From Methanocellales archaeon (GTDB lineage Archaea; Halobacteriota; UBA148), in NCBI GenBank assembly GCA_028715545.1, contig JAQURP010000004.1, forward strand, positions 1 to 46,974: a stretch of 46,974 nucleotides of DNA, in the 5' to 3' direction. A model generated the notes under the pieces. That model was not told the origin of the DNA. It did no database searches and worked only from the letters and a program-made list of their open reading frames with translations. Shown here one piece after another: positions 8,063 to 16,612 of the stretch. Position 1 is the first letter of the stretch. Each line of letters begins with the position of its first letter. The position numbers and the translations under genes were made by a program.

Positions 8063-8991
8063 AGCAATACCTCAATTAATATTGTGATAAAAGATAAAAA
8101 ATAGCTCATTGCAAATAAATTAGATAAACGAAAAAACCTTAATTTTGCAACATTAGATTCAATTATGCCTATGCCAATAACAAATAACAGGCTTTTAATA
8201 AAAAACATGATTACTGCAATTGATAGTGTCATTATCTGCATTGTTGTGGAGACGCCAATGGGGATAAAAATATTAACAATAATGCCTATCAACACAAGTT
8301 GTTTTATTGCCGAAGACCATTCGATTAAAGCAAGATTTTTCCCTGATTGCTCCAAAACCATAGCTTCATGAATCATCGTAAGTTCTAAATGCGTTTCAGG
8401 ATTATCAACAGGTATCCTTGAACTTTCAGTAATAAGAATTATAATGAATGGAATAAATAATAACCACAAAAAAACATGATTCTGGCTAAGCAATGAGTTC
8501 TTAATAATTTCAAAAAAGTTAACACTATTAAAACTAAAAGCGACTGCAGCAAAAACCATTATGATGGTTGGCTCAATAATAGCCGACACGCTCATTTCTC
8601 TTGAGCTCCCCATACCTCCAAATGTGCTTCCAGCATCAAGACCGCTAAGAGCAATAAAAAATTTAGTTAACATTAGGATATATGAAAATAGGATAATATT
8701 CCCAAATATGTTTGAATTATTGGGGATAAATATAAGGGGTACAAATAATGACAACAAAAGTGAGCCTGTAAAGTCTACGTATGGGGTAACCCGTGTGATA
8801 AATGAAGAATTGCGGGAGTAAAGACTTTCTTTTTTCAGTAATTTGAAGATATTGCGATATGTTTGAACAACACTTGGGCCGTGCCTGCCTTGAAGAATAG
8901 CTTTAACCTTTTTAATTACAGAAATATATAAAGGTGATAAAAATAACACTAAGGTTAGGTTTGCAATAGCAAATAATAAAAAGCCATTCAT
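8059..8991 (-). CDS. HyfC/NuoH-like membrane subunit
   Basis: The 310-residue membrane protein that normally links the catalytic arm to the pump subunits (HycD/HyfC/NuoH family). The diagnostic segment ESSRIPVDNPETHLELTMIHEAMVLEQSG-like is present and well conserved, with the acidic residues thought to couple redox changes to proton movement. The loop DAGSTFGGMGSSRE is also typical. A GGGGTGATT site lies five bases before the ATG. The start overlaps the end of the HyfB-like gene by four bases. Strong conservation of this coupling subunit next to metal-free catalytic subunits suggests it is still under selection for energy coupling. Confidence 0.9.
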   Translation of the reverse strand: MNGFLLFAIANLTLVLFLSPLYISVIKKVKAILQGRHGPSVVQTYRNIFKLLKKESLYSRNSSFITRVTPYVDFTGSLLLSLFVPLIFIPNNSNIFGNIILFSYILMLTKFFIALSGLDAGSTFGGMGSSREMSVSAIIEPTIIMVFAAVAFSFNSVNFFEIIKNSLLSQNHVFLWLLFIPFIIILITESSRIPVDNPETHLELTMIHEAMVLEQSGKNLALIEWSSAIKQLVLIGIIVNIFIPIGVSTTMQIMTLSIAVIMFFIKSLLFVIGIGIIESNVAKLRFFRLSNLFAMSYFLSFITILIEVLL

Positions 8992-10946
8992 CTGATAATC
9001 ACCCCTAAATACAGTAATAAGGAAATAATTGCAAAAAAACTAATTAGGATGTAGGGGTATAACTCAACTCTATTTTGTAAAGAGTATAAAACAGACGAAA
9101 CTTTGCTAATTACCCTGAAAACAGGCATATATAAGTACTCTTCAAAAAATTTTATCAAACTAATCTTTGCTTCACCTTCTTTAAAGAATACCCCATCCGG
9201 ATCATAAAATGACTTTTTATTAACAAGTTTTGGTTTATAGATGCTGCTAAAAATGGTGGTGACTGGCTGTGAAAATCCTGATGCAGTGTATTCCATACGT
9301 CCATTTTGCGAATTTATCCCGCACCCCCATGTTTCGGTTACTCTGGATTTATTATTACCGACCATTTTCATTATAAGGTAGGTCAAGCCTCCTAAAAATA
9401 CGGCAATCATTGATAAGATGAGAAGATTAGGTAAAGAAAAATTTATTCCAACTTTTTGCCCAATCACTTCGAATATCTGGTAAGAAAAAACTCCTAACGC
9501 TATACAAAATATTGCAATTATTGCTGGTCCGATTATCATAGAAGAATCAACTTCTTTTGCGGATTCTGCTTCTTTTGATCTGGGTGACGCCAAAAAAACT
9601 ATTCCAAATGCTTTTACAAAACATACCGCTGCCAAAGTGCTGGTCAATGCAAATAAAGATAATGATAAAATAAGGATTATTTTAATTATTGGTGACGATA
9701 AAACGTTAAATTTTAAGAACACTTGAAAAATCATCAATTCGCTTACAAATCCATTGAACGGAGGCAAGGCACTTATAGAAATTGCGCCTATTAAAAACAA
9801 TAGCGCAGTATAAGGCATTTTCTTGATCAATCCACCCATCTCTTCAATGTTTTTCGTATTCATCCTATACACAACCGAGCCCGAGCTTAAGAAAAGCAAA
9901 CTCTTGAAAAGAGCATGATTGAGGGTGTGAAATAACGCCGCAAATATGGAAATCATAGCCAAATCCCTGACTTGATAAAATGAGAATATCATATAAAGGC
10001 CGACTCCCAATAGAATAATGCCTATATTTTCGATGCTATGGTATGCAAGCAGCCTTTTGATGTCATGTTCCTTTAGCGCATAAATTACTCCTAATAACGC
10101 GGACACAGTGCCTGCAATCAGTATAAGAATTCCCCACCATAACTGCTGTTCTGGTAAAAGGAAGAGAAATCTGAGGAAACCATAGATTGCAACTTTAATC
10201 ATCACGCCGGACATTAAGGCAGAGATGGAAGATGGGCTTGCAGGATGAGCATAAGGCAACCATTTGTGGAAAGGGATTACTCCTGCTTTAATGGCAAAAC
10301 CCGCTGTTAAAGACAAAAAAATCAGTGATGCTAATGGTGCAGATAAACCTTGTAACGGGGTGTAATCAAGACTATTAGTGTGGTTATAAATCAGGGTAAA
10401 AGCAAAGATTAAGAAGATTGTGCTCATCTGAGTCATAACAAAATAGAATATGCCTGCTTTTTTTGTTTCTTTTTTATCATAATCAAACATAACTAACATG
10501 AATGAAGAAATAGACATCAATTCCCAGAAAAAGAGAAATGCAATTAAATTGTGAGATGCGACAACAAATACCATTGATAGGATAAAGAATGCTGTTAAGG
10601 AAACTAGCAAGTTTCTTTTAATTTCATTCTCAAAATGTTCGGAATAAGAAATAGAATATATGGCGACCGATAAACCAATTAAACTTATCAATATAATAAA
10701 AAAGGATGCCAAATTATCAATAGAGAGATTAAAAGTAAATCCTGATAGCAGTATGTGAAAATTGACTGTTTCATGCACCAGAACATTAAAAGAAAAGAAC
10801 AACAAACCAGTACAAGCAATGATTAGCGTGAACAAGGATAATTTCCGTATTAGACTTTTTTTTGCGTTGATACAAATTAAGGGAATAATTATTGAAACCG
10901 CAAAAAGAAGCATACTTGACTGAAATATTATCTGAGAATAAGTCAT
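8988..10946 (-). CDS. HyfB/NuoL-like antiporter-type membrane subunit
   Basis: The first gene of the operon; 652 residues and about 16 helices in the HyfB/HycC pattern. The proton-channel residues are in place: Glu142 (FFWELMSISS), Lys220 (GFAIKAGVIPFHKWLPYAHPASPS) and Lys251 (GVMIKVAIYGFLRF). The C-terminal soluble part contains ETWGCGI and MEYTASGFSQP, typical of hydrogenase-4 HyfB and not of NuoL. I place the start at ATG 10946, because an extended ribosome site (10953-10962) ends six bases before it; the upstream ATG at 10958 falls inside that site. The six genes are contiguous or overlapping, so they form one operon. No ferredoxin-like (HyfH/NuoI) gene is included. Confidence 0.92.
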   Translation of the reverse strand: MTYSQIIFQSSMLLFAVSIIIPLICINAKKSLIRKLSLFTLIIACTGLLFFSFNVLVHETVNFHILLSGFTFNLSIDNLASFFIILISLIGLSVAIYSISYSEHFENEIKRNLLVSLTAFFILSMVFVVASHNLIAFLFFWELMSISSFMLVMFDYDKKETKKAGIFYFVMTQMSTIFLIFAFTLIYNHTNSLDYTPLQGLSAPLASLIFLSLTAGFAIKAGVIPFHKWLPYAHPASPSSISALMSGVMIKVAIYGFLRFLFLLPEQQLWWGILILIAGTVSALLGVIYALKEHDIKRLLAYHSIENIGIILLGVGLYMIFSFYQVRDLAMISIFAALFHTLNHALFKSLLFLSSGSVVYRMNTKNIEEMGGLIKKMPYTALLFLIGAISISALPPFNGFVSELMIFQVFLKFNVLSSPIIKIILILSLSLFALTSTLAAVCFVKAFGIVFLASPRSKEAESAKEVDSSMIIGPAIIAIFCIALGVFSYQIFEVIGQKVGINFSLPNLLILSMIAVFLGGLTYLIMKMVGNNKSRVTETWGCGINSQNGRMEYTASGFSQPVTTIFSSIYKPKLVNKKSFYDPDGVFFKEGEAKISLIKFFEEYLYMPVFRVISKVSSVLYSLQNRVELYPYILISFFAIISLLLYLGVIIR

Positions 10947-10952
10947 CTTACT

Positions 10953-10962
10953 GATCATCTCC
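10953..10962 (-). promoter_or_regulatory. Extended Shine-Dalgarno site of the hydrogenase-like operon
   Basis: GGAGATGATC on the minus strand matches nine of ten positions of the anti-16S sequence (GGAGGTGATC), spaced six bases from ATG 10946. It contains an earlier in-frame ATG (10958), which it argues against as the start. Confidence 0.65.
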
Positions 10963-11066
10963 GTTTAAAAACGACCAAAAGTAACAAACAAAGGTTCACT
11001 TACAAACAAGATTTTTAGGCTTGAATATATTGGGTGTCATAAGTCTCTGCTGAATCATTGAACTTG

Positions 11067-11074
11067 TATATAAA
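11067..11074 (-). promoter_or_regulatory. TATA box for the hydrogenase-like operon
   Basis: TTTATATA on the minus strand, preceded by an A-rich stretch, sits in the 360-base gap between hisD and the operon. It would place the transcript start near 11045 and give a leader of about 100 bases, long for an archaeon and compatible with leader-based control. The rest of the gap is AT-rich and shows nothing else definite. Confidence 0.45.
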
Positions 11075-11280
11075 TCTATCATTTCACATTTTTTTATTCC
11101 CTATTTCATACTTTTCTCATAGAAAATTCTAATATCCAAGGGACTAAAAGCCCCCTTTTATAAAATTCTTTTCATGCTAATCTTAATTCATATAGAAACT
11201 AATGTAGTTTTAGCACTTTTTGAGCAATTATGCAAAAACAATTAGGTCAAACTAATCAAGAACTAAAAATCAGAAGTTAC

Positions 11281-11311
11281 AGCCTCAGAGCCGTAAATAT
11301 TATTCGAGGCT
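11281..11311 (-). terminator. Hairpin after hisD, possible terminator
   Basis: The arms AGCCTC (11281-11286) and GAGGCT (11306-11311) pair perfectly around a 19-base loop, ten bases past the hisD stop, with a short T run further downstream on the minus strand. Stem length is modest. Confidence 0.35.
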
Positions 11312-11321
11312 TTCTATTCTC

Positions 11322-12620
11322 TCATTCCTCAAATCTCTTCCTAATGGAATCCGCATGGATTTCAAACCCCTCTGCCCTGGCAAGCGCTATTATGTCATCT
11401 TTTATGCTGCTCAATCCTTCCTTACTGAGAATCTGGATGCTTGTCTTCTTTATGAAGTGGTCCACGTTCAGACCAGAAAATACCCTGGCATATCCTCCTG
11501 TAGGTAGAACGTGATTGGTTCCATACGCATAATCGCCTCCTGCTACTGGAGAATAATCTCCGATGAAGATTGAGCCAGCATGTTTGATCTTCTTCAACAC
11601 GCTCAGGGTATCTGATGTCATCAGCTCCAAATGCTCTGGAGCGAATTTATTGACGAATTCGATCCCCTCCTCAAGATCGCTCACAGTCAGAATGGCGCTA
11701 CGCTCTAGTGCTTTTGCTATGATGTCATTTCGCTGCTCTTTTTTCCCTTGCACTTTCAACTCGCTACTCACAGCTTTCGCTAGTTCATCGGAGGTCGTGA
11801 TTAGGACGGAAAGGGACATGGGACCGTGCTCAGCCTGTGCGACCATATCTGATGCGATGATCGACGCTTTTTTGTTCAAGCTTTGATTAAGAGGTTGATC
11901 TGCAAGGATCATGACCTCACTGGGACCAGCAGGAAAATCTATTTCAACCTCGTTACGCACCAGCATTTTAGCAGCGGTTACGTAGACGTTTCCAGGGCCA
12001 ACGATCTTATCAACCTTTGGTATCGTTTCCGTACCATAGGCCATCGCAGCTATGGACTGAGCTCCACCCACCTTATATACGCTATCTGCCCCGGCGATGT
12101 TTGTGGCAACTAGTGTGAGTGGATCTATCTTTCCGTCTGGCTTGGGCGGAGTGCATACTATAACATCTTCTACACCCGCTACCTTTGCGGGAATGACTGT
12201 CATCAAAGCTGTCGATGGATAAGATGCCAAACCACCGGGCACATATGCACCTACGCACTCTAAGGGCTCAATCTTTTGACCTAACACTATTCCGGGTGCA
12301 AATTCTGACAGCCACAGATCCTCTTTCAATTGTTCTCCATGGAATGCTGCAATGTTTAGCGACGTATTCTCTAGATGTCTGATGAGTTCTTTGTCTAGAG
12401 ACCTTTCTGCCTCTTGTAACTCCTCCTCTGTGACCTCTAGCTCTTTAAGTTCAACCCCATCGAACTCCTTGGTGTACTTGATTAGGGCAGCATCGCCTTT
12501 TTCTTGTACATCTGCTAGGATGCTCTTTACACATTCCATCGACTTTTGCAGAGCAATTTCTCTATGTAACAATCGCTCAATTTCAGTGTCGCTCAACTCC
12601 GAGAGCCGTTTAATTATCAT
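11322..12620 (-). CDS. hisD: Histidinol dehydrogenase
   Basis: Catalyses the last two steps of histidine synthesis, oxidising L-histidinol to L-histidine with NAD+. The 432 residues are the normal length. Zinc-ligand regions are visible: MVAQAEHGP (Gln and His), VAGGDYAYGTNHVLPTGGYAR (Asp) and the C-terminal RAEGFEIHADSIRKR (His). The NAD-binding segment KIVGPGNVYVTAAKMLV is also clear. It overlaps the upstream phosphopantoate ligase gene by 11 bases and so is the last gene of a CoA-biosynthesis operon; no other his genes are adjacent, although a HisA-like gene lies 6 kb away. The link between histidine and CoA genes is probably only operonic convenience. Confidence 0.95.
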   Translation of the reverse strand: MIIKRLSELSDTEIERLLHREIALQKSMECVKSILADVQEKGDAALIKYTKEFDGVELKELEVTEEELQEAERSLDKELIRHLENTSLNIAAFHGEQLKEDLWLSEFAPGIVLGQKIEPLECVGAYVPGGLASYPSTALMTVIPAKVAGVEDVIVCTPPKPDGKIDPLTLVATNIAGADSVYKVGGAQSIAAMAYGTETIPKVDKIVGPGNVYVTAAKMLVRNEVEIDFPAGPSEVMILADQPLNQSLNKKASIIASDMVAQAEHGPMSLSVLITTSDELAKAVSSELKVQGKKEQRNDIIAKALERSAILTVSDLEEGIEFVNKFAPEHLELMTSDTLSVLKKIKHAGSIFIGDYSPVAGGDYAYGTNHVLPTGGYARVFSGLNVDHFIKKTSIQILSKEGLSSIKDDIIALARAEGFEIHADSIRKRFEE

Positions 12621-13332
12621 GCTTGATCCTACTCTGTAAGTTTACTTCATTATCGAATGCATCTATTATCTCTTTCATCTCTCTCTTATTCATGTATCTT
12701 AATTCTTCGGACAAATTTACCATATTTGGTATTGCTCTGACCACATTATCCACAATCGTTATGTTCGCAGTTCTGGAAGTTCTACTCAGTGGATTCAGAT
12801 CTATCGCTATGACGGTTTTACCCATGTGTACAAGAGCTTCACATCTATCCCCATCCTCCAAGGGCACGAGAACTACATCCGCTCCATAAATCCCCTTTTT
12901 TTCCACCTTTCCCCTTTCATGCTTTATGCCTATTATGCTTGAATCAGCCTTCTTTCCAAGTATGTTTGTTGCTCCATGTGCCTTTAGATGGGCTATTATC
13001 TTGTCAATGCGCTCTTCAGTGCGATGAAACAGGTTCACCTCAAGAGGTGCACCTATGCTTTCACTTAATCGCACGATCTCATCTGGTACCAGTGCAGCGG
13101 TGTTACCGTTTACAGATATGGTGGGGTGAGCCGCCATCAACAAAGTTGCAACGGCAACCATCGTCGCATGCATTGCCGCCTTGGTGGTTTTTTCCCCGAT
13201 TAGGTAATCAAATGCCTCGCCCCTACCGTGGGCTATCAAACCTTGCGTACAGACGATGCCAGACTCATATCCTCTCACGAGCCTCTCCCTGATCATCAAT
13301 GATATGTAGCGAGGGTGATCCTTTGGTATCAT
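12610..13332 (-). CDS. 4-phosphopantoate--beta-alanine ligase (archaeal phosphopantothenate synthetase)
   Basis: Joins 4-phosphopantoate and beta-alanine with ATP to give 4'-phosphopantothenate. This is the archaeal alternative to pantothenate synthetase plus pantothenate kinase. The 240-residue sequence matches the former DUF137 family: it opens with IPKDHPRYISLMIRERLV and contains the nucleotide-binding segments SVNGNTAALVP, NLFHRTEERI and DLNPLSRTSRTANITIVDN. It overlaps pantoate kinase by four bases (ATGA) and hisD by 11, so the genes are translationally coupled. The substrate is supplied by the kinase directly upstream and the product is used by CoaBC, the first gene of the operon. Confidence 0.93.
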   Translation of the reverse strand: MIPKDHPRYISLMIRERLVRGYESGIVCTQGLIAHGRGEAFDYLIGEKTTKAAMHATMVAVATLLMAAHPTISVNGNTAALVPDEIVRLSESIGAPLEVNLFHRTEERIDKIIAHLKAHGATNILGKKADSSIIGIKHERGKVEKKGIYGADVVLVPLEDGDRCEALVHMGKTVIAIDLNPLSRTSRTANITIVDNVVRAIPNMVNLSEELRYMNKREMKEIIDAFDNEVNLQSRIKHDN

Positions 13333-14174
13333 AGCAATCGAGCCCCACCATGGCCTATCTTGTATGTGCGGACGGGTCCGAAGTCCTTCAGTGAATCATA
13401 ACCCCCTATTGCAAAGACTACCTCTCCAAGCATAGCCATGCTTGCAGTTCCACCTGCGGATTTAACTGACTCTATAATGTCTGCTACAACATCGCTCATG
13501 AGACCCGTATCGATGGCGAATTGATTGGACAATTGCATGAAATTCTGGATTGTTGGGCGTTTAAGAAGGCCCTTTAGAGCAATTCTACCTACCCGGTTGA
13601 TACGTACTCTTGCCTTATCATCCTCTAGCACATCTTTCGTCGAAATCTCGCCTAGCACGACGTGATTAACCTCGACATCGCTGACTGGAATCCTGTCTAC
13701 CTCACCAATGCCAGGCGCTCCAGGCTTCCTTCGAATTATCATCCCGCCATGTGTTTGAGCTATCACATCTCCCAAGCCTGTCTTGTTCTCGACTTCGGCT
13801 ACATGAGCAACCTCTGCAGCGCCATTATAACTCAGATCAAGGGACAGCGCATTACTCAGGGCAAGTGCTGTGCTTAATGCTCCAGCTCCGCTGGCACCGA
13901 AGCCGCAACCAATTGGTACCTCTATCTTACTACGCACTTCGACGAAATACTCACTTGCCAATCTCCTCACGACGGACTGAGTGGTGGGTGCATCTGTCTT
14001 GGTTCCATTTATAATTACGGATATGCCCTCACCCTCTTCTACTGAAACCTCTGTGGTCACTCCTGCCTGCAGAGTAAATCCGCAACCCCTAGATCCCATT
14101 TGTCTCTGATCTGAGTGCTCGCAGATTTCAAAAAAACCTGTTATGTGTGCTGGTGCATATGCTCTTGTCCTCAT
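13329..14174 (-). CDS. Pantoate kinase (GHMP family)
   Basis: Phosphorylates pantoate to 4-phosphopantoate, the first committed step of the archaeal CoA route. It is a 281-residue GHMP kinase: an N-terminal substrate region (YAPAHITGFFEIC), the ATP-binding loop PIGCGFGASGAGALSTALAL at about residues 92-111, and a C-terminal glycine-rich segment. The cysteine-containing loop (GCGFGASG) is typical of pantoate kinase. It overlaps both neighbours by four bases. The genomic context (CoaBC upstream, phosphopantoate ligase downstream) makes the assignment firm over other GHMP kinases such as mevalonate kinase. Confidence 0.93.
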   Translation of the reverse strand: MRTRAYAPAHITGFFEICEHSDQRQMGSRGCGFTLQAGVTTEVSVEEGEGISVIINGTKTDAPTTQSVVRRLASEYFVEVRSKIEVPIGCGFGASGAGALSTALALSNALSLDLSYNGAAEVAHVAEVENKTGLGDVIAQTHGGMIIRRKPGAPGIGEVDRIPVSDVEVNHVVLGEISTKDVLEDDKARVRINRVGRIALKGLLKRPTIQNFMQLSNQFAIDTGLMSDVVADIIESVKSAGGTASMAMLGEVVFAIGGYDSLKDFGPVRTYKIGHGGARLL

Positions 14175-15385
14175 AACACCTCAACCAACGCATCGATAAC
14201 CCTCTTAGCTATGTCCCTCTTTGAACCCTTGACATGCATGATCTCACTACTGAGAATATACACTTCATTTTCATCCTCACCTATCCCGCCCCTGCCGACG
14301 TCATTTGCTACCACCAGATCCAGCTTGTACTTATCCATCATCGATTTCGCTCTTGAGATCAACTCTTTCATAGAAACATTCGTCTCTGCTTTGAAGCCGA
14401 TTATTGTCAAATTAGGATGTTTTTTCCTTACCAACTCTATCATCTTCGGAACAGGCTTCAGCGATAACGTCAGCTCCTTGCCAAAAGAGTTTTTGTTAGG
14501 GTGCTCATCGACTGTATAATCTGATATGGCGGCAGGGCATATTAACACATTAAAACCATTTCTCAACTCGTTAAGCACTGCATCCGTCATTTGTTGGGCG
14601 CTCTCGACATAGGTGCTTTCTATCTCTGAATAGGGACTATATCCTCTTTGTACTAGTTTGACATCTGCCCCCCTTATATATGCCTCTCTCGCCAGTTCCA
14701 GTCCAGTCTTTCCAGAACTACGACTCGTTAGTATCCGGATTGGATCGATGGATTCTGCAGTCCCTCCTGCTGTTATCAACACCTTCGCACCTCTCAAGTC
14801 CTTCCTGTTGAGAACTCGTAGCACACATATGACAATGTCCTCGATGCTAGCGAGCTTCGCACTCCCCTCTTCCGTCCTCGGACGCATGAACTCTATTCCT
14901 AACTCTTTTAGATGCTGGATATTTTTCATGACTATTGGATGTGAATACATCGAACTATGCATGGCAGGAGCTATGACGATTGGTATGCCAGACCCAAGTG
15001 CGGTGGTGGCAAAGGTCGTTACAGGGGTATCATCGATTCCAGTTGCGATCTTTCCGATGGTATTCGCCGTGCAAGGGGCTATCAACAACAGGTCTGCTTT
15101 ATCCTCTCGGCACCCACACAGCTCAACATGTTCGATCTTGCCTGTAAGTTCAGTAATCACTTCATGCCCAGTTGCATATTGAAGTACCTGTGGATGTATG
15201 ATTTTTTTAGCAGAAGGAGACATGACTGCATGAACATCTGCGCCAAATCTCATTAGCTCTCGTGCCAGCTTGACAGTCTCGACAGCAGCTACGCTACCTG
15301 TAACGCATAGAATAATTTTCCTGCCAGAGAGCTCATCGCTCTCTACCCCTTTTATGTCAAATGCCGGATGAGTCAAGGGTATCAT
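14171..15385 (-). CDS. coaBC: Bifunctional phosphopantothenoylcysteine decarboxylase/phosphopantothenate--cysteine ligase
   Basis: Makes 4'-phosphopantetheine from 4'-phosphopantothenate and cysteine in two steps. Residues about 20-180 are the FMN-dependent CoaC half (CVTGSVAAVETVKLARELM, IAPCTANTIGKIATGIDDT, and the PAMHSSMYSHP active-site segment). Residues about 200-404 are the CoaB ligase half (ITAGGTAESIDPIRILTSRSSGKTG, and the conserved AAISDY and KPVPKM motifs). The 404 residues are full length. It is the first gene of the coaBC-pantoate kinase-phosphopantoate ligase-hisD operon, with a four-base overlap to the next gene. Confidence 0.96.
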   Translation of the reverse strand: MIPLTHPAFDIKGVESDELSGRKIILCVTGSVAAVETVKLARELMRFGADVHAVMSPSAKKIIHPQVLQYATGHEVITELTGKIEHVELCGCREDKADLLLIAPCTANTIGKIATGIDDTPVTTFATTALGSGIPIVIAPAMHSSMYSHPIVMKNIQHLKELGIEFMRPRTEEGSAKLASIEDIVICVLRVLNRKDLRGAKVLITAGGTAESIDPIRILTSRSSGKTGLELAREAYIRGADVKLVQRGYSPYSEIESTYVESAQQMTDAVLNELRNGFNVLICPAAISDYTVDEHPNKNSFGKELTLSLKPVPKMIELVRKKHPNLTIIGFKAETNVSMKELISRAKSMMDKYKLDLVVANDVGRGGIGEDENEVYILSSEIMHVKGSKRDIAKRVIDALVEVL

Positions 15386-15590
15386 TGTTCTAAGTCGTTT
15401 TTCAAGGTTAAAAAAGCTTGTTAATTCTGTTCGATGGAATTATAAGATGTTTTATTTGTAGCATTGCCGGAAGGTAACGAGCTTTGAAAAGCTCAGCATG
15501 AGTATATTTAACGTCTTGCATGCATCTTAAGTTGCGAGAAAAGCGATGAATTTGTGATGGTGTAGCCCGACCCATCTGAAGTGATTGATC

Positions 15591-16166
15591 TTACCCATGC
15601 AACTTCTTTAACACCCATGCCATGTTTTTTCCTAGAACTTTCATCGTCCTAATGCCCTCTTCATCTTTTTCCACTGCACCTATGTCGAGTCCCACACCTA
15701 AATTCCAATAGGAAGAACCTGGAACTATCATTTCGTTGATAAAGAAGAAGTGATTGATAGAATTAAAGACGTGAATGCTGCCTGCCCTGCGCACAGCAAC
15801 AACAGCCGCACCTACCTTTCGTTTGAACATGTTGTCGTTAGCCTTGGCCACAAGGCCTGCCCTGTCGATCAAAGCCTTCATTTCAGTGCTGACGTTGGCG
15901 AAATAGGTGGGTGAGCCTAGTATTATTCCATCTGCATCAAGCATCTTCTCGATGCACTCGTTTAGAATATCGTTATTCACCGAACAACGCTGATCTTTAT
16001 TTTGAAAGCACTTGTAGCAGGCCATACAACCCTGGATTTTCTTGCCAGAAAGCTGAAAAAGCTCGGTTTCAATCCCCTCTTTTTGTAATTCGCCAAACAC
16101 ATGATTGATGAGTATAGCTGTGTTTCCGTCTTTACGTGCACTGGCGTTTATTGCAAAAACTTTCAT
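15591..16166 (-). CDS. Iron-sulfur flavoprotein (Isf family, NADPH-dependent FMN reductase fold)
   Basis: A flavodoxin-like redox protein of 191 residues. The FMN phosphate-binding loop [13 protein letters not shown] is at the N-terminus and [21 protein letters not shown] binds the flavin ring. A compact cysteine motif CX2CX2CX7C (Cys47, 50, 53, 61) matches the unusual [4Fe-4S] site of methanogen-type iron-sulfur flavoproteins. Such proteins accept electrons from ferredoxin and reduce O2 or peroxide in anaerobes; the actual substrate here is not shown. It is a single-gene unit with a strong AAGGAGGA ribosome site seven bases before the ATG and a TATA-like stretch upstream (about 16184-16195). 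Confidence 0.88.
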   Translation of the reverse strand: MKVFAINASARKDGNTAILINHVFGELQKEGIETELFQLSGKKIQGCMACYKCFQNKDQRCSVNNDILNECIEKMLDADGIILGSPTYFANVSTEMKALIDRAGLVAKANDNMFKRKVGAAVVAVRRAGSIHVFNSINHFFFINEMIVPGSSYWNLGVGLDIGAVEKDEEGIRTMKVLGKNMAWVLKKLHG

Positions 16167-16612
16167 TTCATATCCTCCTTTATATTTATATTATCGCAAA
16201 GAGATTAATTGCATATAACTTATTTTACCAGTATATATGAAATTCGCATTTTGTCTATTTTTTTGATCAAGAAGCCAATTTTTAAAGATTTGAGATCTGC
16301 TTATTCTATATGCATTGGTGGTACCAAATTCACAGAAAAAAACGACATAAAAAATCAATAACAACTAAAATTAAACACCCAAAAGTAAACCATCTTCTAA
16401 CTTTTTCAAAGGGATCGCCTTACTTAAATAGAGGATTAAATTATTATTTAATTTTTCGGCTGAAATTATGGGTGTAGTTATTATTTAACACATAAAAAGT
16501 AAGTGCGGGGTGAAGAAATGTTTATTCAATAAATCTAGAATCCTTAATCTTTAAAATTTTCTTATCAAAGCATTTATATAATTGTAACTTTTTTTAATAT
16601 AGCTGTGGTGTT
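16167..16612. promoter_or_regulatory. Divergent promoter region between the flavoprotein and the acyltransferase
   Basis: About 445 bases without a gene, very AT-rich. On the minus strand an ATAATATAAATATAAA stretch followed by AAGGAGGA serves the flavoprotein. On the plus strand CATTTATATAATTG at about 16571-16584 is a good TATA candidate for the acyltransferase, 30 bases before its TTG start. Nothing else definite is seen in the middle. Confidence 0.4.

Noticed and set aside
3843-10946. Calling the operon a functional [NiFe] hydrogenase, formate hydrogenlyase or complex I.
   Set aside because: Ni and cluster ligands are missing in the sequence and there is no ferredoxin-type or formate dehydrogenase subunit.
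8988-10958. ATG 10958 as start of the HyfB-like protein.
   Set aside because: It is inside the extended ribosome site; ATG 10946 has correct spacing and a conserved-looking N-terminus.
15479-15494. Short hairpin GAGCTT-TGAA-AAGCTC as a terminator.
   Set aside because: Six-base stem without T run, upstream of coaBC rather than after a gene end; likely chance.
15535-15590. Possible C/D box guide RNA (GCGATGA ... GTGATGG ... CTGA) between coaBC and the flavoprotein gene.
   Set aside because: Box C deviates from RTGATGA, no D' box is found, and I cannot match the spacer to a rRNA or tRNA target.
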